Assembly: GCA_907163375.1 (NCBI GenBank)
Contig: CAJQUW010014359.1
Span: forward strand, 434,001-498,000
DNA: 64,000 bases
Origin: Prostheceraeus crozeri
Taxonomy: Eukaryota; Platyhelminthes; Polycladida; Euryleptidae
Reading direction: 5' to 3'
Shown: in pieces, positions 10,299 through 18,739 of the stretch
Position numbering within the stretch: position 1 is the first letter of the stretch
Layout: every line of letters starts with the position of its first letter
The notes under the pieces: model-generated
The model's input: only the letters and a program-made list of their open reading frames with translations
Databases searched by the model: none
What the model was told of the DNA's origin: nothing
Program-made: the position numbers and the translations under genes

Positions 10299-11554
10299 GT
10301 GAAGACTAGGGATCACAATCCCGGGATCCCTGGATTGAGGCAATTTTAGGGACAATCTTGATCCCGGGATTGATACGGAGAAACATTTTATGACAATTAT
10401 AGTGCACCGTCTTACCGTCTAGGTCGTAATGCTAGAGTAATACTAGAAAACGGGAAAACAATCCTAATTAGAGTTCATCAAATCTATTTACATTTCAGAT
10501 CAAAATTATGACAGTTCGCATTTGAGTTTACCATCAACATATACGGTGCAAATAATAAAAAAAGAACTGTCGGTTATTTGATCATAAAGTTGAATAGGAT
10601 TGTTGCAAGAATGAAGCCCGCCACTAATCTTTGTATCAATAATTCATCTTCCTTTTATCTAAGTCTTCGTCAAGCACCTCAACATATAATCATGGTCTGA
10701 TAAAGTCTAATCATAATCGAAAGTACAAGGTCATCGAATGTCTTGTTAGTTGTTGAAGTTCTAAAACCATACATAGAAAGTGTGAATGCATTGAACTCAG
10801 GCACACTATCATCGAAGGAAAGTTCATTCATTCGATATATATAATAATTTCTCTTGATAATACTTCATGCACGAGAACATAATATTCAAATCTTATTTTC
10901 TTCGATTATACAGCATGCAATTAGCATTTTCAATCAATTCATTTAACTTGTTTTGTTGAAGATATGCATGAACAATAGCACATGTCCATTTTACTATAAA
11001 GTATACAATAATGTATATTAGCAATTAATTATACTAAGCGACAACCTATAATCAATATACTTGTACCTTGTAGCGCATTTTCTGGATAAGCAATGCATTT
11101 AAATTACATCATTGCCACTTTTGAAGTGTGAATTCATGCAATGTGAGCAATTAGATTATATTTTCGTGTTCCAGACTTACTGAATTATAAAATAATTTGA
11201 TATTGAGTTGCATCCTCAGTTGAAAAATGGAAACATACCTAAATAGCTGCCATTTCATCCAATATCAGGAATCACCAGCAGGCCTAGTTTACACATATCA
11301 GCATCGACACAACTCCCTATTTAAAGTTGCAGCCATGCCCGGGTCAATTTGAGATTTGATTAATTATGTTAGTACAATACATAGGCAGCAAATAAATCGA
11401 TATAGTGAGCAAGTAGAAGGCGCCTACACGCATATGTACTGCATCCAGAACACTGGTATGCATGAAATATGGTTGACAATGCGATAGTACATTGAACTCA
11501 TTTCGGGATCCCGGGATCAGAAATAGTCCGGAATTTGTGATCCCTAGTGAAGAC
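10299..11554. mobile_element. Non-autonomous hAT element with 8-bp TSD
   Basis: The element at 10307-11546 (1,240 bp) is flanked by the direct repeat GTGAAGAC (10299-10306 and 11547-11554). Its ends are inverted: TAGGGATCACAA at the left and TTGTGATCCCTA at the right, with further inverted GGGATCCCGGGATC-type sequence just inside both. An 8-bp target duplication and short terminal inverted repeats are the hAT signature. The interior is AT-rich and has no transposase-like ORF, so it depends on a partner. Confidence 0.85.
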
Positions 11555-12651
11555 ACGCCAGTCGTGGCGAACATTGGAATCAAATAAATTCATAGCAGGG
11601 TTTGCAACCGGTCAGGTTTTGCTCAACGCAACCAGCAACCGATGTGGAATATCTCAACCCAAACGGCCGGTCGACCGGCCATTTTATTATGTCAAGTTTT
11701 ATCAATTACAAGGTCACGAATTATTCATGAATTAAGCTGCATCCTTTCCTGACGAATGTTTCATATACATTATAATTTCTATGTAAATCAGAGAATATAA
11801 TACATTGTATCCTCTTTTTAGTATAGTCTATTCAACAAATAATAACAGTAGGCCCTTCAGCTATTTAGACAGCTGTTATCAATCTGTGCACCGGTAATAT
11901 TTGCATGTATATAAAGAGAAGCTTATTAATTTAGCTTATGTAAATGTGAAATTCTTCTCTTTATATATTGAAGTTTGAACTTGTCCAATAGAGATCATCT
12001 CTTCAATTTATGAATCAAATCTTAGAATGAAATAATTTTGAATGTAGCCTAGCATGTAGCCTACCCGTGATTGTTTTTCCATGTTGCCCTGTAGGATTTA
12101 ACCTCTATGGATTTCGCATTAGAAAAACTTGGTCACGTAAGAATGAGCTATACATGTAATTCCTGCTAACTTCATAGGAATTACTGAATTGTAGGCCTAT
12201 ATGAATCAATATGAAACTGATTCGGGAGATACAAATTCTATCCATGTCAACTACAAAATACCATCAATGTGAGCTTCTTTAAGCTTGACTGAAGTTTCAA
12301 CACTGCTTGCAGATAACAAAGTAGTTGGATTTCCGAATTCACAGCAGATGTCTTGACTGATCGGATAGCAAGACAAGAGATTTGTCAAGCTTTACGGCTT
12401 GTCCTACAAACAACAGCTTACACAAGTCCCCCGTCATAGTCGATGTCAGAAGCATGACCAAATCAACTAACCACATCGGTCTATTTTTTAAACATGAAGC
12501 ATGGACCGATGCAGAAAGCAGAAATGCTCATATGGCCTTCTAGCCACAACTCAATTTTCGTGGCAAGATTAGTTCAATGCGATACTTTATCAGATACAGT
12601 ATGCATGCGGGCAATTGAAAAAGCCCTTTCACTGTGTCCGATGTGTCTGAC
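11555..12651. other. Intergenic with one hairpin
   Basis: No supported gene. It holds a CCGG-rich patch at about 11596-11690 (CGGCCGGTCGACCGGCC) resembling patches at 46056-46165 and 47380-47436, and a 14-bp perfect inverted repeat at 11908-11967. Confidence 0.4.
11908..11967. repeat. Perfect 14-bp inverted repeat
   Basis: TATATAAAGAGAAG at 11908-11921 is perfectly complementary to CTTCTCTTTATATA at 11954-11967, with a 32-nt loop. It could be the ends of a tiny MITE or a transcribed hairpin. No flanking duplication is obvious. Confidence 0.5.
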
Positions 12652-12900
12652 TAAGGCCTCTGTCACACAGGAAAGGCGTCTTCCATCTTCCATCCTCCAT
12701 TTGGGATTTCCCTTTAATTGCATGTAGAAAAGAATACAGCCAATCACACAGAAAAGTCATCAGTCACAAGTCATCTTCCATCTTCCATCGTCCGTCACGC
12801 TGTCACACAGAAAAAGTCATAAGGCATGAAATTATGCGGCTGGTGAAGTTCATTTCCATCAGGAGTCTTCCATCAGCCACGAATCTGTTCTAAAATTAGA
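12652..12900. mobile_element. MITE dimer, left part of copy A
   Basis: Starts with GGCCTCTGTCACAC at 12655, preceded by TAA (12652-12654). The matching inverted end is GTGTGACAGCGGCC ending at 28879, followed by TAA. A 3-bp TAA duplication and GGCC-start inverted ends suggest a PIF/Harbinger-type MITE (tentative). This part ends at CTAAAATTAGA (12890-12900), repeated at 28004-28014 as the target duplication of the Penelope-like element that split the MITE. Copy B at about 28281-28879 shows what an unsplit unit looks like. Confidence 0.65.
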
Positions 12901-13571
12901 TGAGATCGCTTTTAATGATCAAAGTTACCTCCAGATTAAGGGTGTTCCCATGGGATCACACTATGCCCCACCACTGGCAATCATATTTATGAACAGTATA
13001 GAAGAAAGAGCTATTGTTGCCATTAGCTCAGCTCAATTTTGATAACATTATTTATAAAAGATACATTGACGACATTATGATAGGTCCCCTCAAAAGAGAT
13101 TCTGACACTTTCGATTTAATAAGTACGACCTTTAATTCGATTGACAACAACATTAAGTTTACCGTGGAATCTCCACATACCGGTAAATTGAACTTCCTAG
13201 ATTTAACGGTTTGGACAAATAATGGAAAAATAACCCATAAGAAATATGTCAAAGAGATCTCCTTCGGTAATTCTCTTAAAAAAGATAGTTGGCTACCCAG
13301 CTTTGTAAAAACGAATTTTGTCCAACAAAAAGTTAATGACATAGAAATTCGTGGTAGTGCGACTTTGCCTGCAGAAGCTATGAAGGCAGACATTGAAGCG
13401 TGTAATAGTAATTTAAAATTGAACGGATATACTAACAATGACATAAGGAAGTGAAACAAAACTAAAAATAAACACAAATCAAATGATAGCACAAATAATA
13501 CAAAATCAATAAGTAGATGTACACTAAAGTTGCCGTTTGTCAGCGATAGCTTAATAAGAAAAATTAATTAC
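12901..13571 (+). pseudogene. Penelope-like RT, 5' portion (interrupted)
   Basis: 5'-truncated reverse transcriptase of a Penelope-like element. A first frame shows KGVPMGSHYAPPLA, the conserved block before the active site. After a frameshift near 13014 the frame shows YIDDIMI, the YxDD catalytic motif, then NFLDLTV. A TGA at 13452-13454 interrupts it. The same frame then runs open to 13571 (LPFVSDSLIRKINYN) and directly into the insertion site of the palindromic element. It continues in frame at 27383. One frameshift plus one nonsense codon make it a dead copy. Confidence 0.85.
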
Positions 13572-13577
13572 AACATT
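13572..13577. repeat. Target-site duplication AACATT, left
   Basis: AACATT directly precedes the AGTAGTAACC end of the palindromic element. The identical hexamer follows GGTTACTACT at 27377-27382. Removing the element and one hexamer restores a continuous Penelope-like reading frame, which independently confirms the insertion boundaries. Confidence 0.95.
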
Positions 13578-14480
13578 AGTAGTAACCCCATTGCAGGCGC
13601 AAGCCCAAAATGTGAAATGCTGAGTCAGCCCCCAACCCCCATCCCCACCCTCTGGCAGGCAGTGTGAGGGACATGGCCAAGGATGTGCTGGGAGGAATGG
13701 GTCCGTGAGGACGAAACTGTTCCCCCCCACCCCCTCCTGTCACACTTCCACCTTTGGTTGTAGAGATGGTAGAAAGTCGTGCCATAGCCCATTTGAAAGC
13801 TGAGAATGAGAAAAAGGCAGTGGAAAGCTCAGTTTGGACTCATTTTCTTGGATTTAGGGAGGAAAATGGCAAGAAACTGTCAGAGTTGGAAAAAGTCAGA
13901 TTTTGGAGGTTTTGGGATGAGAAAAGTCGTTTTTCGACATGAAGGAGGCCTCGGATGGGAAAATGGAGTGCAAATTCGGACGTTTTGGTCAAAGTTGGGT
14001 TTAGGAACATCTTCCCAACTCAATCGAAGAGAAAAAGTTCTGACCCTCACCCCCACCCCTTCCTGTCACACTTCCAACTTTGGTTGTAGAGATGGTAGAA
14101 AGTCGTGCCATAGCTCATTTGAAAGCTGAGAATGAGAAAAAGGCAGTGGAAAGCTCAGTTTGGACTCATTTTCTTGGGTTTAGGGAGGAAAATGGCAAGA
14201 AACTGTCAGAGTTGGAAAAAGTCAGGTTTTGGAGGTTTTGGGATTAGAAAAGTCGTTTTTCGACATGAAGGAGGCCTCGGATGGGAAAATGAAGTGCAAA
14301 TTCGGACGTTTTGGCCAATTTTGGGTCTAGGAACATCATCCCAACTCAATCGGAGAGAAAAAGTTCTGACCCCCACCCCCACCCCCTCCTGTCACACTTC
14401 CAACTTTGGTTGTAGAGATGGTAGAAAGTCGTGCAATAGCTCGTTTGAAAGCTAAGAGTGAGACAAATTCAGTGGAAAAC
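13578..14480. repeat. Left terminal tandem repeats (326-bp units)
   Basis: After the AG end and a CACCCC-rich patch, the word TTTGGTTGTAGAGATGGTAG recurs near 13751, 14077 and 14413, giving two full units of about 326 bp and part of a third. Units end in GA-rich sequence and C-runs (G-runs on the other strand). The right arm has one unit fewer. The 107-codon frames read through the units are repeat artefacts: they recur because the unit recurs. No gene is supported here. Confidence 0.85.
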
Positions 14481-14707
14481 ATGGCTTGTTCGTATCTGCC
14501 TTCGTTTAGATGTGATGCGTCATTTAAGATTTTGGGAGATTGGCGAAAAACGACAGAGTTAGAATGTTTATGAAAATCGCTCTAGCGGGTGAAGCAAGCG
14601 TCGGACGGGCAAACAGAGACTTGATTTGGAATCAGCGTCAAATTTGAGACAAATGATGTTTCGACCCCCAACCCCACCCCCCTCTTACCGATTGCATATT
14701 CACAGGG
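14480..14707. other. Subterminal unique segment, left arm
   Basis: Sequence linking the tandem repeats to the first TATA box, with a C-rich run at about 14665-14690 (CCCCCAACCCCACCCCCC), a potential G-quadruplex on the minus strand. It is homologous to the 3' part of the units in the sister element (CTGTCGTTTTTCGCCAATC in the other orientation). Confidence 0.4.
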
Positions 14708-14764
14708 TATATAAGAATGGGATCGGGAGAGGAATTTCACTAAGTTGAGAAACTGACTACAGGT
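14708..14764 (+). promoter_or_regulatory. Outermost promoter with leader splice donor
   Basis: TATATAAG at 14708-14715 is followed by about 47 bp of leader ending CTACAG and a strong 5' splice site (GTAAGT, 14763-14768). This matches the TATA, short leader, 5' splice site layout of genes A and C, so a transcript probably starts near 14740 and is spliced to a downstream exon, perhaps gene A. In the right arm the same donor reads GTAGGT (minus strand, near 26518), a weaker site. Just downstream lie the palindromes CCGATATCGG (14784-14793) and GCTGATATCAGC (14811-14822). Confidence 0.5.
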
Positions 14765-14810
14765 AAGTCGTTTCTCTTGAGTTCCGATATCGGACTTCTG
14801 ACTTTCCATT

Positions 14811-14822
14811 GCTGATATCAGC
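14811..14822. promoter_or_regulatory. Conserved 12-bp palindrome GCTGATATCAGC
   Basis: A perfect palindrome found in all three visible termini (2938-2949, 14811-14822, 26458-26469) although surrounding sequence has diverged in the sister element. It is possibly a dimeric protein binding site in the replication/transcription control region. Confidence 0.4.
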
Positions 14823-14977
14823 TAAGGTGTCAGACTTATAGGTTAGTCAGTATAGCATGACTGACCATTTGATGATAGTAGGCCGAAATCTTCAAACGGC
14901 TATAACTTTGCTTCTACAAGTCCTTTAGACTTGATTCAAAAAACATTCGACAGCTCTTGCTGTGCTGTAGGTGACAG

Positions 14978-15004
14978 ACTACTTATAAACGTTTTATGAG
15001 TAGT
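14978..15004. promoter_or_regulatory. Conserved imperfect palindrome on ACTACTTAT
   Basis: A 27-bp inverted repeat with arms ACTACTTAT and ATGAGTAGT around AAACGTTTT. It is conserved at 26276-26302 and in the sister element at 2757-2782. The arms repeat the ACTACT of the element ends. A binding site for an element protein is an inference. Confidence 0.35.
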
Positions 15005-15557
15005 ACTAAAATACTGAAAAATTTAAATTCATATTTAATGATAATAATTAAAGTTTTTGAATAAAAAGCAGTCGTTTATGAGTCTCTGTGACTTGGGTCG
15101 TTTCCTCTTGTAAATAACTCTACCGGTTTTCATGTCAAAACTGGGGCCCGGATACCAACACAGTGATATGACGCACGCTCTGTCCGCTCGAGGTTGGATT
15201 TGTGGGTCGAGGCCTTGGAGCTGGGATAAGATCCCCTCTGAGTAATGCCTGTAACGGATTCAAGAGCTTAACACCCAAACGGTTGCTGGCTTGCTATCAG
15301 GCCTTCTTCGTCTAGCCTCAGTAACTTAGGCTTGGCAACGTCTATCGTTTGTCATTGTAACTTGGTAAAAATGGGATGGTTACTGCAAGCATTGACGTCA
15401 AACCTTTTCGCGTCATAGGGGAATCCGTCTTTGTGTTGGGAGTTGGTAACAGAAAGCACGGTGACTGCCGATGCCCATACATGGTAAAACTGCTGTTGTC
15501 AAGTTAAAAGCATGACCAAATAAGGAAGGTCTGAATCATAGCTTTGTGCTCGCTGGG
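15005..15557. other. Non-coding upstream region of gene A, left arm
   Basis: No ORF with support. Contains ATGAAAACTGG-type sequence shared with the sister element and one TTGCTATCA motif at 15291-15299, the word that recurs in the leader introns of genes A and C. Confidence 0.4.
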
Positions 15558-15814
15558 TATATAAAGCGCGACTTTTCTCTAGTCTTCACTCCTGTTTCAA
15601 GTTACAAGACGAACGGTGAGTGCTCTGACAAGGTTTGCTATCAAACTTTGGGATTTAGGATAAAGCTAGGAATCATACTCTTTAACTTTGGTTGACGATT
15701 TTATTCCAACGTTTGCTATCAAATGTTTGATGACTTAGTCTTTCAATGCATATCAGCAAGTAGTATCCTATAAACACTTGCCATCAAATTTTACTCTATC
15801 TTTACAGAATCATA
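15558..15814 (+). promoter_or_regulatory. Gene A promoter and 5' UTR intron, left arm
   Basis: TATATAAA at 15558-15565; transcription start expected near 15590 (AGTCTTCACTCC). The leader exon ends at 15615 with donor GTGAGT (15616), and the acceptor TTTACAG ends at 15807, seven bases before the ATG. The 192-bp intron carries three TTG(C/T)(T/C)ATCAAA copies (15635-15645, 15713-15723, 15779-15789 with one change). The mirror copy is at 25466-25722 on the minus strand. Confidence 0.7.
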
Positions 15815-17075
15815 ATGACGAAATCAAGCAATGCAAAAATGTTGGTTGGCAAATGCAGTTGCGGCAAGATTGCCAGAGGTAGTGAGCTGAGGAAGCATAT
15901 TAAAGAGGGGACGGTGGACGTGCATATGAGAGAGGTGTTGTTGAGAGTGTGCGTCCATCATCGGGTGGTATGTGGGGAAGGGAATGAGGTGGCATTTATT
16001 AAGGATCACAACGAGTGTCCAAGTGGTAATATAGCTATGGCAGGGTTCAAGGAGTGGTTTGAGGGAGAGTTGTTGGAAAGGGAAGAGGTAAGGAAGGCGA
16101 TGGCAACGATTGAGGGCGTGGTTGGGGAGAAAGTGGTGACGAAGGCGAGTGATGAGAGTTCGAGTGAGGAAGTTGAGTTGAGAGCGGAAATGAAGAAGAA
16201 GGATGATGTTGATTTGGATAAGGTGATTAAGGATTTGTTTGGGGATATCGGTGATCTGGAGGGGGAGGGTGAGGAAGTGGGTAAGCCGATGGCAGCGTCA
16301 TCGCCACGGCGGGAAGAGGGGTGTGATACGGAGGCATTTGTTAGGTTGAAGGATCGTGTGATGGGTTTGGAAAGTGTAAATAGAAAAGTTTTGAAGGAGA
16401 ATGAAGAGCTGGTGGCGAAGGTTGAGGGGTATAGGGCAACGAGGGAAGAGTTGGAGAGTATGAGAAAGAAGGAGAAGGAATGGATGGCGGAAAGGAGCGA
16501 GTTGATGAGGAAGGCAGGTTTGGTGGAGAGTTTGCAAGCGAGTTTGTCGAGGAAGGATGAAGAGATAGAGCGGATGCGAAGCGTGGTGAAGGAGACGGAG
16601 GAAGTGAAGGGTATAAATAAGAGGTTGGCGGGTGAAGTTGAGCGACTGCATGAGTGTTTGAAGAGTAGAAAAAGAAGAGTGTATGAAGTCCATCTTCCCC
16701 TCTTTGAAAATAATATATGTGACGTCCCCACAATCACTGACGACCCTAATGTGACTCAGCAATGCTATGAGGGCGACAGAGTCCGGTGCCTACATATCAA
16801 TTTGAACATCACTGGAGAGCTGGAGGACTTCGTCGTCCGAAAAGTTCGGAAGAAGTTGCCCTGTAAGTTACTTCAACATCATCATTTCCTTGCCGCCTCT
16901 AATCTCCTATTCTTTTTCTTTCAGAGTGTTTGCAGAAGTGAGAGTGTCGGTGGACGGAGAACGACCCATGGGCTCTTTTAAGGGCCAACCTTCTAATGCA
17001 GCTAAAGCGGTCCCAAGCCCGCCACATATCTTCGGATATGGAATGCAGAGGGGAAGAAAAATGATGAAGGGATGA
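15815..17075 (+). CDS. Gene A, zinc-binding/coiled-coil protein (left copy)
   Basis: The ATG at 15815 lies just after a leader intron. The unspliced frame is 388 codons, but GTAAGT at 16863 and a pyrimidine tract ending TTTCAG at 16924 mark an intron near the end. Splicing at the next AG (16926) keeps the frame open to TGA at 17073-17075; splicing at 16924 creates an immediate TAG. Residues 14-68 hold C14, C16, H28, H37, C46, H48/49, C53, H65 and C68, a likely zinc-binding module. About 85-275 is E/K-rich heptad-like coiled coil with acidic stretches, followed by a short beta-rich region. A polyadenylation signal (AATAAA, 17328-17333) follows. The family is unknown to me; a nuclear or structural protein is possible. 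The nucleotide sequence is essentially identical to the right copy. A long antisense ORF is a shadow. Confidence 0.7.
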
Positions 17076-17109
17076 AACGGGAGGACATTTATGCGCCACA
17101 CGCAACATA

Positions 17110-17350
17110 TCACAGACTTCTCTCTTCGCTAGTGAACAAGCTCTTGTCAGTGTCGTCAGAAACTTTATCATGTTGTACAAAAGTTTATACTGCAACACAG
17201 GTTGATGTATAGTTAGAAAAGTTTGATCATGACGTTTATTCGTGAGTGTCGTCAGAAAGTGTATCATGGTTTGCAAAAGCAAAGTTTAGTATAGTCAAAT
17301 AATTTTACTACGACACACGTTTGTGAAAATAAAGTTTGATCATTGACGTT
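17110..17350. repeat. Minisatellite between genes A and B, left arm
   Basis: About 2 copies of the ~98-bp type unit (CGTCAGAAA, TATCATG, TGATGTATAGTTAG, TTTGATCATGACGTTTATTCG). The right arm has one more unit, and the sister element has a longer diverged array. The gene A polyadenylation signal lies in the last copy. Confidence 0.7.
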
Positions 17351-17629
17351 GTATGACTGACCGAACTCACAGCAGCACTAGAAAGTTTTAGAAGGTTTTA
17401 CTGCAAAGTGTAGATTGTCTTGTAACTTACTTTCAGTGTTAGAACGTTTTATTGGTGACAGTTGCCAAATGTTTCCCTTATTAGAGAAATTCATGGCTGT
17501 TAGATTCGCTTCATCAGGTTTACTAAAAGTAGTTTTCTACTGCAATGAGAGTTTAGAATGTTATAAATGAAAATAGTGTACACCACAGCATTAGAACGTT
17601 TAGCACAACACAAGTGTCATGAAAAATAC

Positions 17630-17635
17630 TTTATT
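17630..17635 (-). terminator. Gene B polyadenylation signal, left arm
   Basis: Minus-strand AATAAA about 35 bp past the gene B stop codon; mirrored on the plus strand at 23547-23552. Confidence 0.6.
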
Positions 17636-17667
17636 TGGTCTTTGATTTAACATCATTGAAACCCACT

Positions 17668-18096
17668 TTACCCACATAACTCACTTAAAGCAATGACAAT
17701 ATGCTTTATTTTATTCAGAAGCAAATGATCGCCGTAACCATGAAAGTTGTCCATACGAGAAATAATCTTCCGTAGATGTCGTGTATAAAACTCAGAAGCA
17801 TCAGTAACATATTCTTGTCCATAGGAACGAAATTGAAAATCAACACTTTCCGCTTCTTCACCTTCTGGAAAATGAATGTAATTGACATGTGCAATTAAGT
17901 GAGCCTTGATGAGACTGTCTTTGAAATAAGATATCAACTCCGCAAATATTTCTCGTGTGTAGTCTAAACATGCTTCAAATACTGTCTCCTCCTTTTGAAA
18001 CTCAAGGATGTAATCTTGTATTAAGCCTCCGAAGCACTCTTGATGAAAACGAATCGAGCAATCATCATGTTTCAATGTATTGACTTCAGGTGCCAT
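17668..18096 (-). CDS. Gene B, stand-alone paralogue of PolB N-domain (left)
   Basis: Complete 142-codon ORF, ATG at 18094-18096, convergent with gene A and divergent from gene C. The protein is identical in both arms. Aligning it by eye with the mid-part of gene C gives a shared pattern: a Lys in a helix, then an E-ES step (GEEAES versus TGEVES), a strand with FR/IR, a D..E...RH helix (DASEFYTRH versus DVNEWVERH), F followed by G, and a final I...I/V strand. This is the domain that in metazoan PolB-type elements lies just before the conserved LP...KKAVIN block. Gene B lacks the zinc fingers and the later block, so it looks like a single-domain paralogue, perhaps a partner or decoy. Function is inferred only from the resemblance. 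Confidence 0.7.
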   Translation of the reverse strand: MAPEVNTLKHDDCSIRFHQECFGGLIQDYILEFQKEETVFEACLDYTREIFAELISYFKDSLIKAHLIAHVNYIHFPEGEEAESVDFQFRSYGQEYVTDASEFYTRHLRKIISRMDNFHGYGDHLLLNKIKHIVIALSELCG

Positions 18097-18739
18097 GGTT
18101 GAGTTTATTGCTAAACATCATATTTGCCTAAGACGATTTCAATAGCGCGTTACAAATGTGTGTGCGCACATCGGGAACTCTAGCTTGTCTGTGATTGGAT
18201 GAGAGGTCTGATCCATTCACCACTTAGGAAAATCTTATAAAAGGCAGTGCACCAGCTCTGCTCTTCACATTTATCTTTCACAAGGTGAGTGTCGGTGAGC
18301 TCCTGCTATCAGGTTGTTTTGACTTGCTATCAAGTTCAATAGTCTCTTGCTATCACATCTTCTGCTCATAAAACATATCATCGCTGTAATACCTCCTTTG
18401 CTCGAGCGTTCCTTCGGGACGGCGGGTACTGCCGTAGAGGGATTGCGTTGCACGGGTTGTTCGTCGTTTGTTAGACCGAAACCTCTGAGCCGTTGCTCAT
18501 GTTGGGCGCTCGACTTCATACTCAACGTGACGCTTTCTCTCGCCAGGTCAGAGTACTTTAGCCATTCGACAAAGGTTAGTCTTTATGATATGGAGTAGAG
18601 GGAAATGTAATTCATTAGATGTCACTTCAATGATTGTTCCCAAACGTTGACTAGGCAAATGAAACGATTCTCATCTTTCCTTTTCAGTGATTGAAGTCTT
18701 ACTTATCTACCATTGATCATCTACAATCGACTATCTACC
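18097..18739. promoter_or_regulatory. Divergent B/C control region and gene C leader, left
   Basis: For gene C (plus): CCAAT on the minus strand (GATTGGAT, about 18193-18200), TATA box TATAAAAG at 18236-18243, start expected near 18265 (CTCTTCACA), leader donor GTGAGT at 18285. A possible internal UTR exon is 18547-18573 (after CTCTCGCCAG, before GTTAGT), with the last acceptor TTTTCAG at 18687. Three TTGCTATCA-type motifs follow the donor (18304-18311, 18324-18332, 18347-18355). For gene B (minus) no clear TATA is seen; a palindrome TGTGCGCACA at about 18158-18167 lies upstream. The two arms differ more here than in the coding regions. Confidence 0.55.

Noticed and set aside
16006..16762. 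Long minus-strand ORFs (243, 154 and 130 codons) opposite gene A, repeated in the right arm
   Set aside because: They are antisense to the E/K-rich coiled-coil region of gene A; Ser/Leu/Pro-rich composition is what its complement gives. No promoter or splice signals on that strand.
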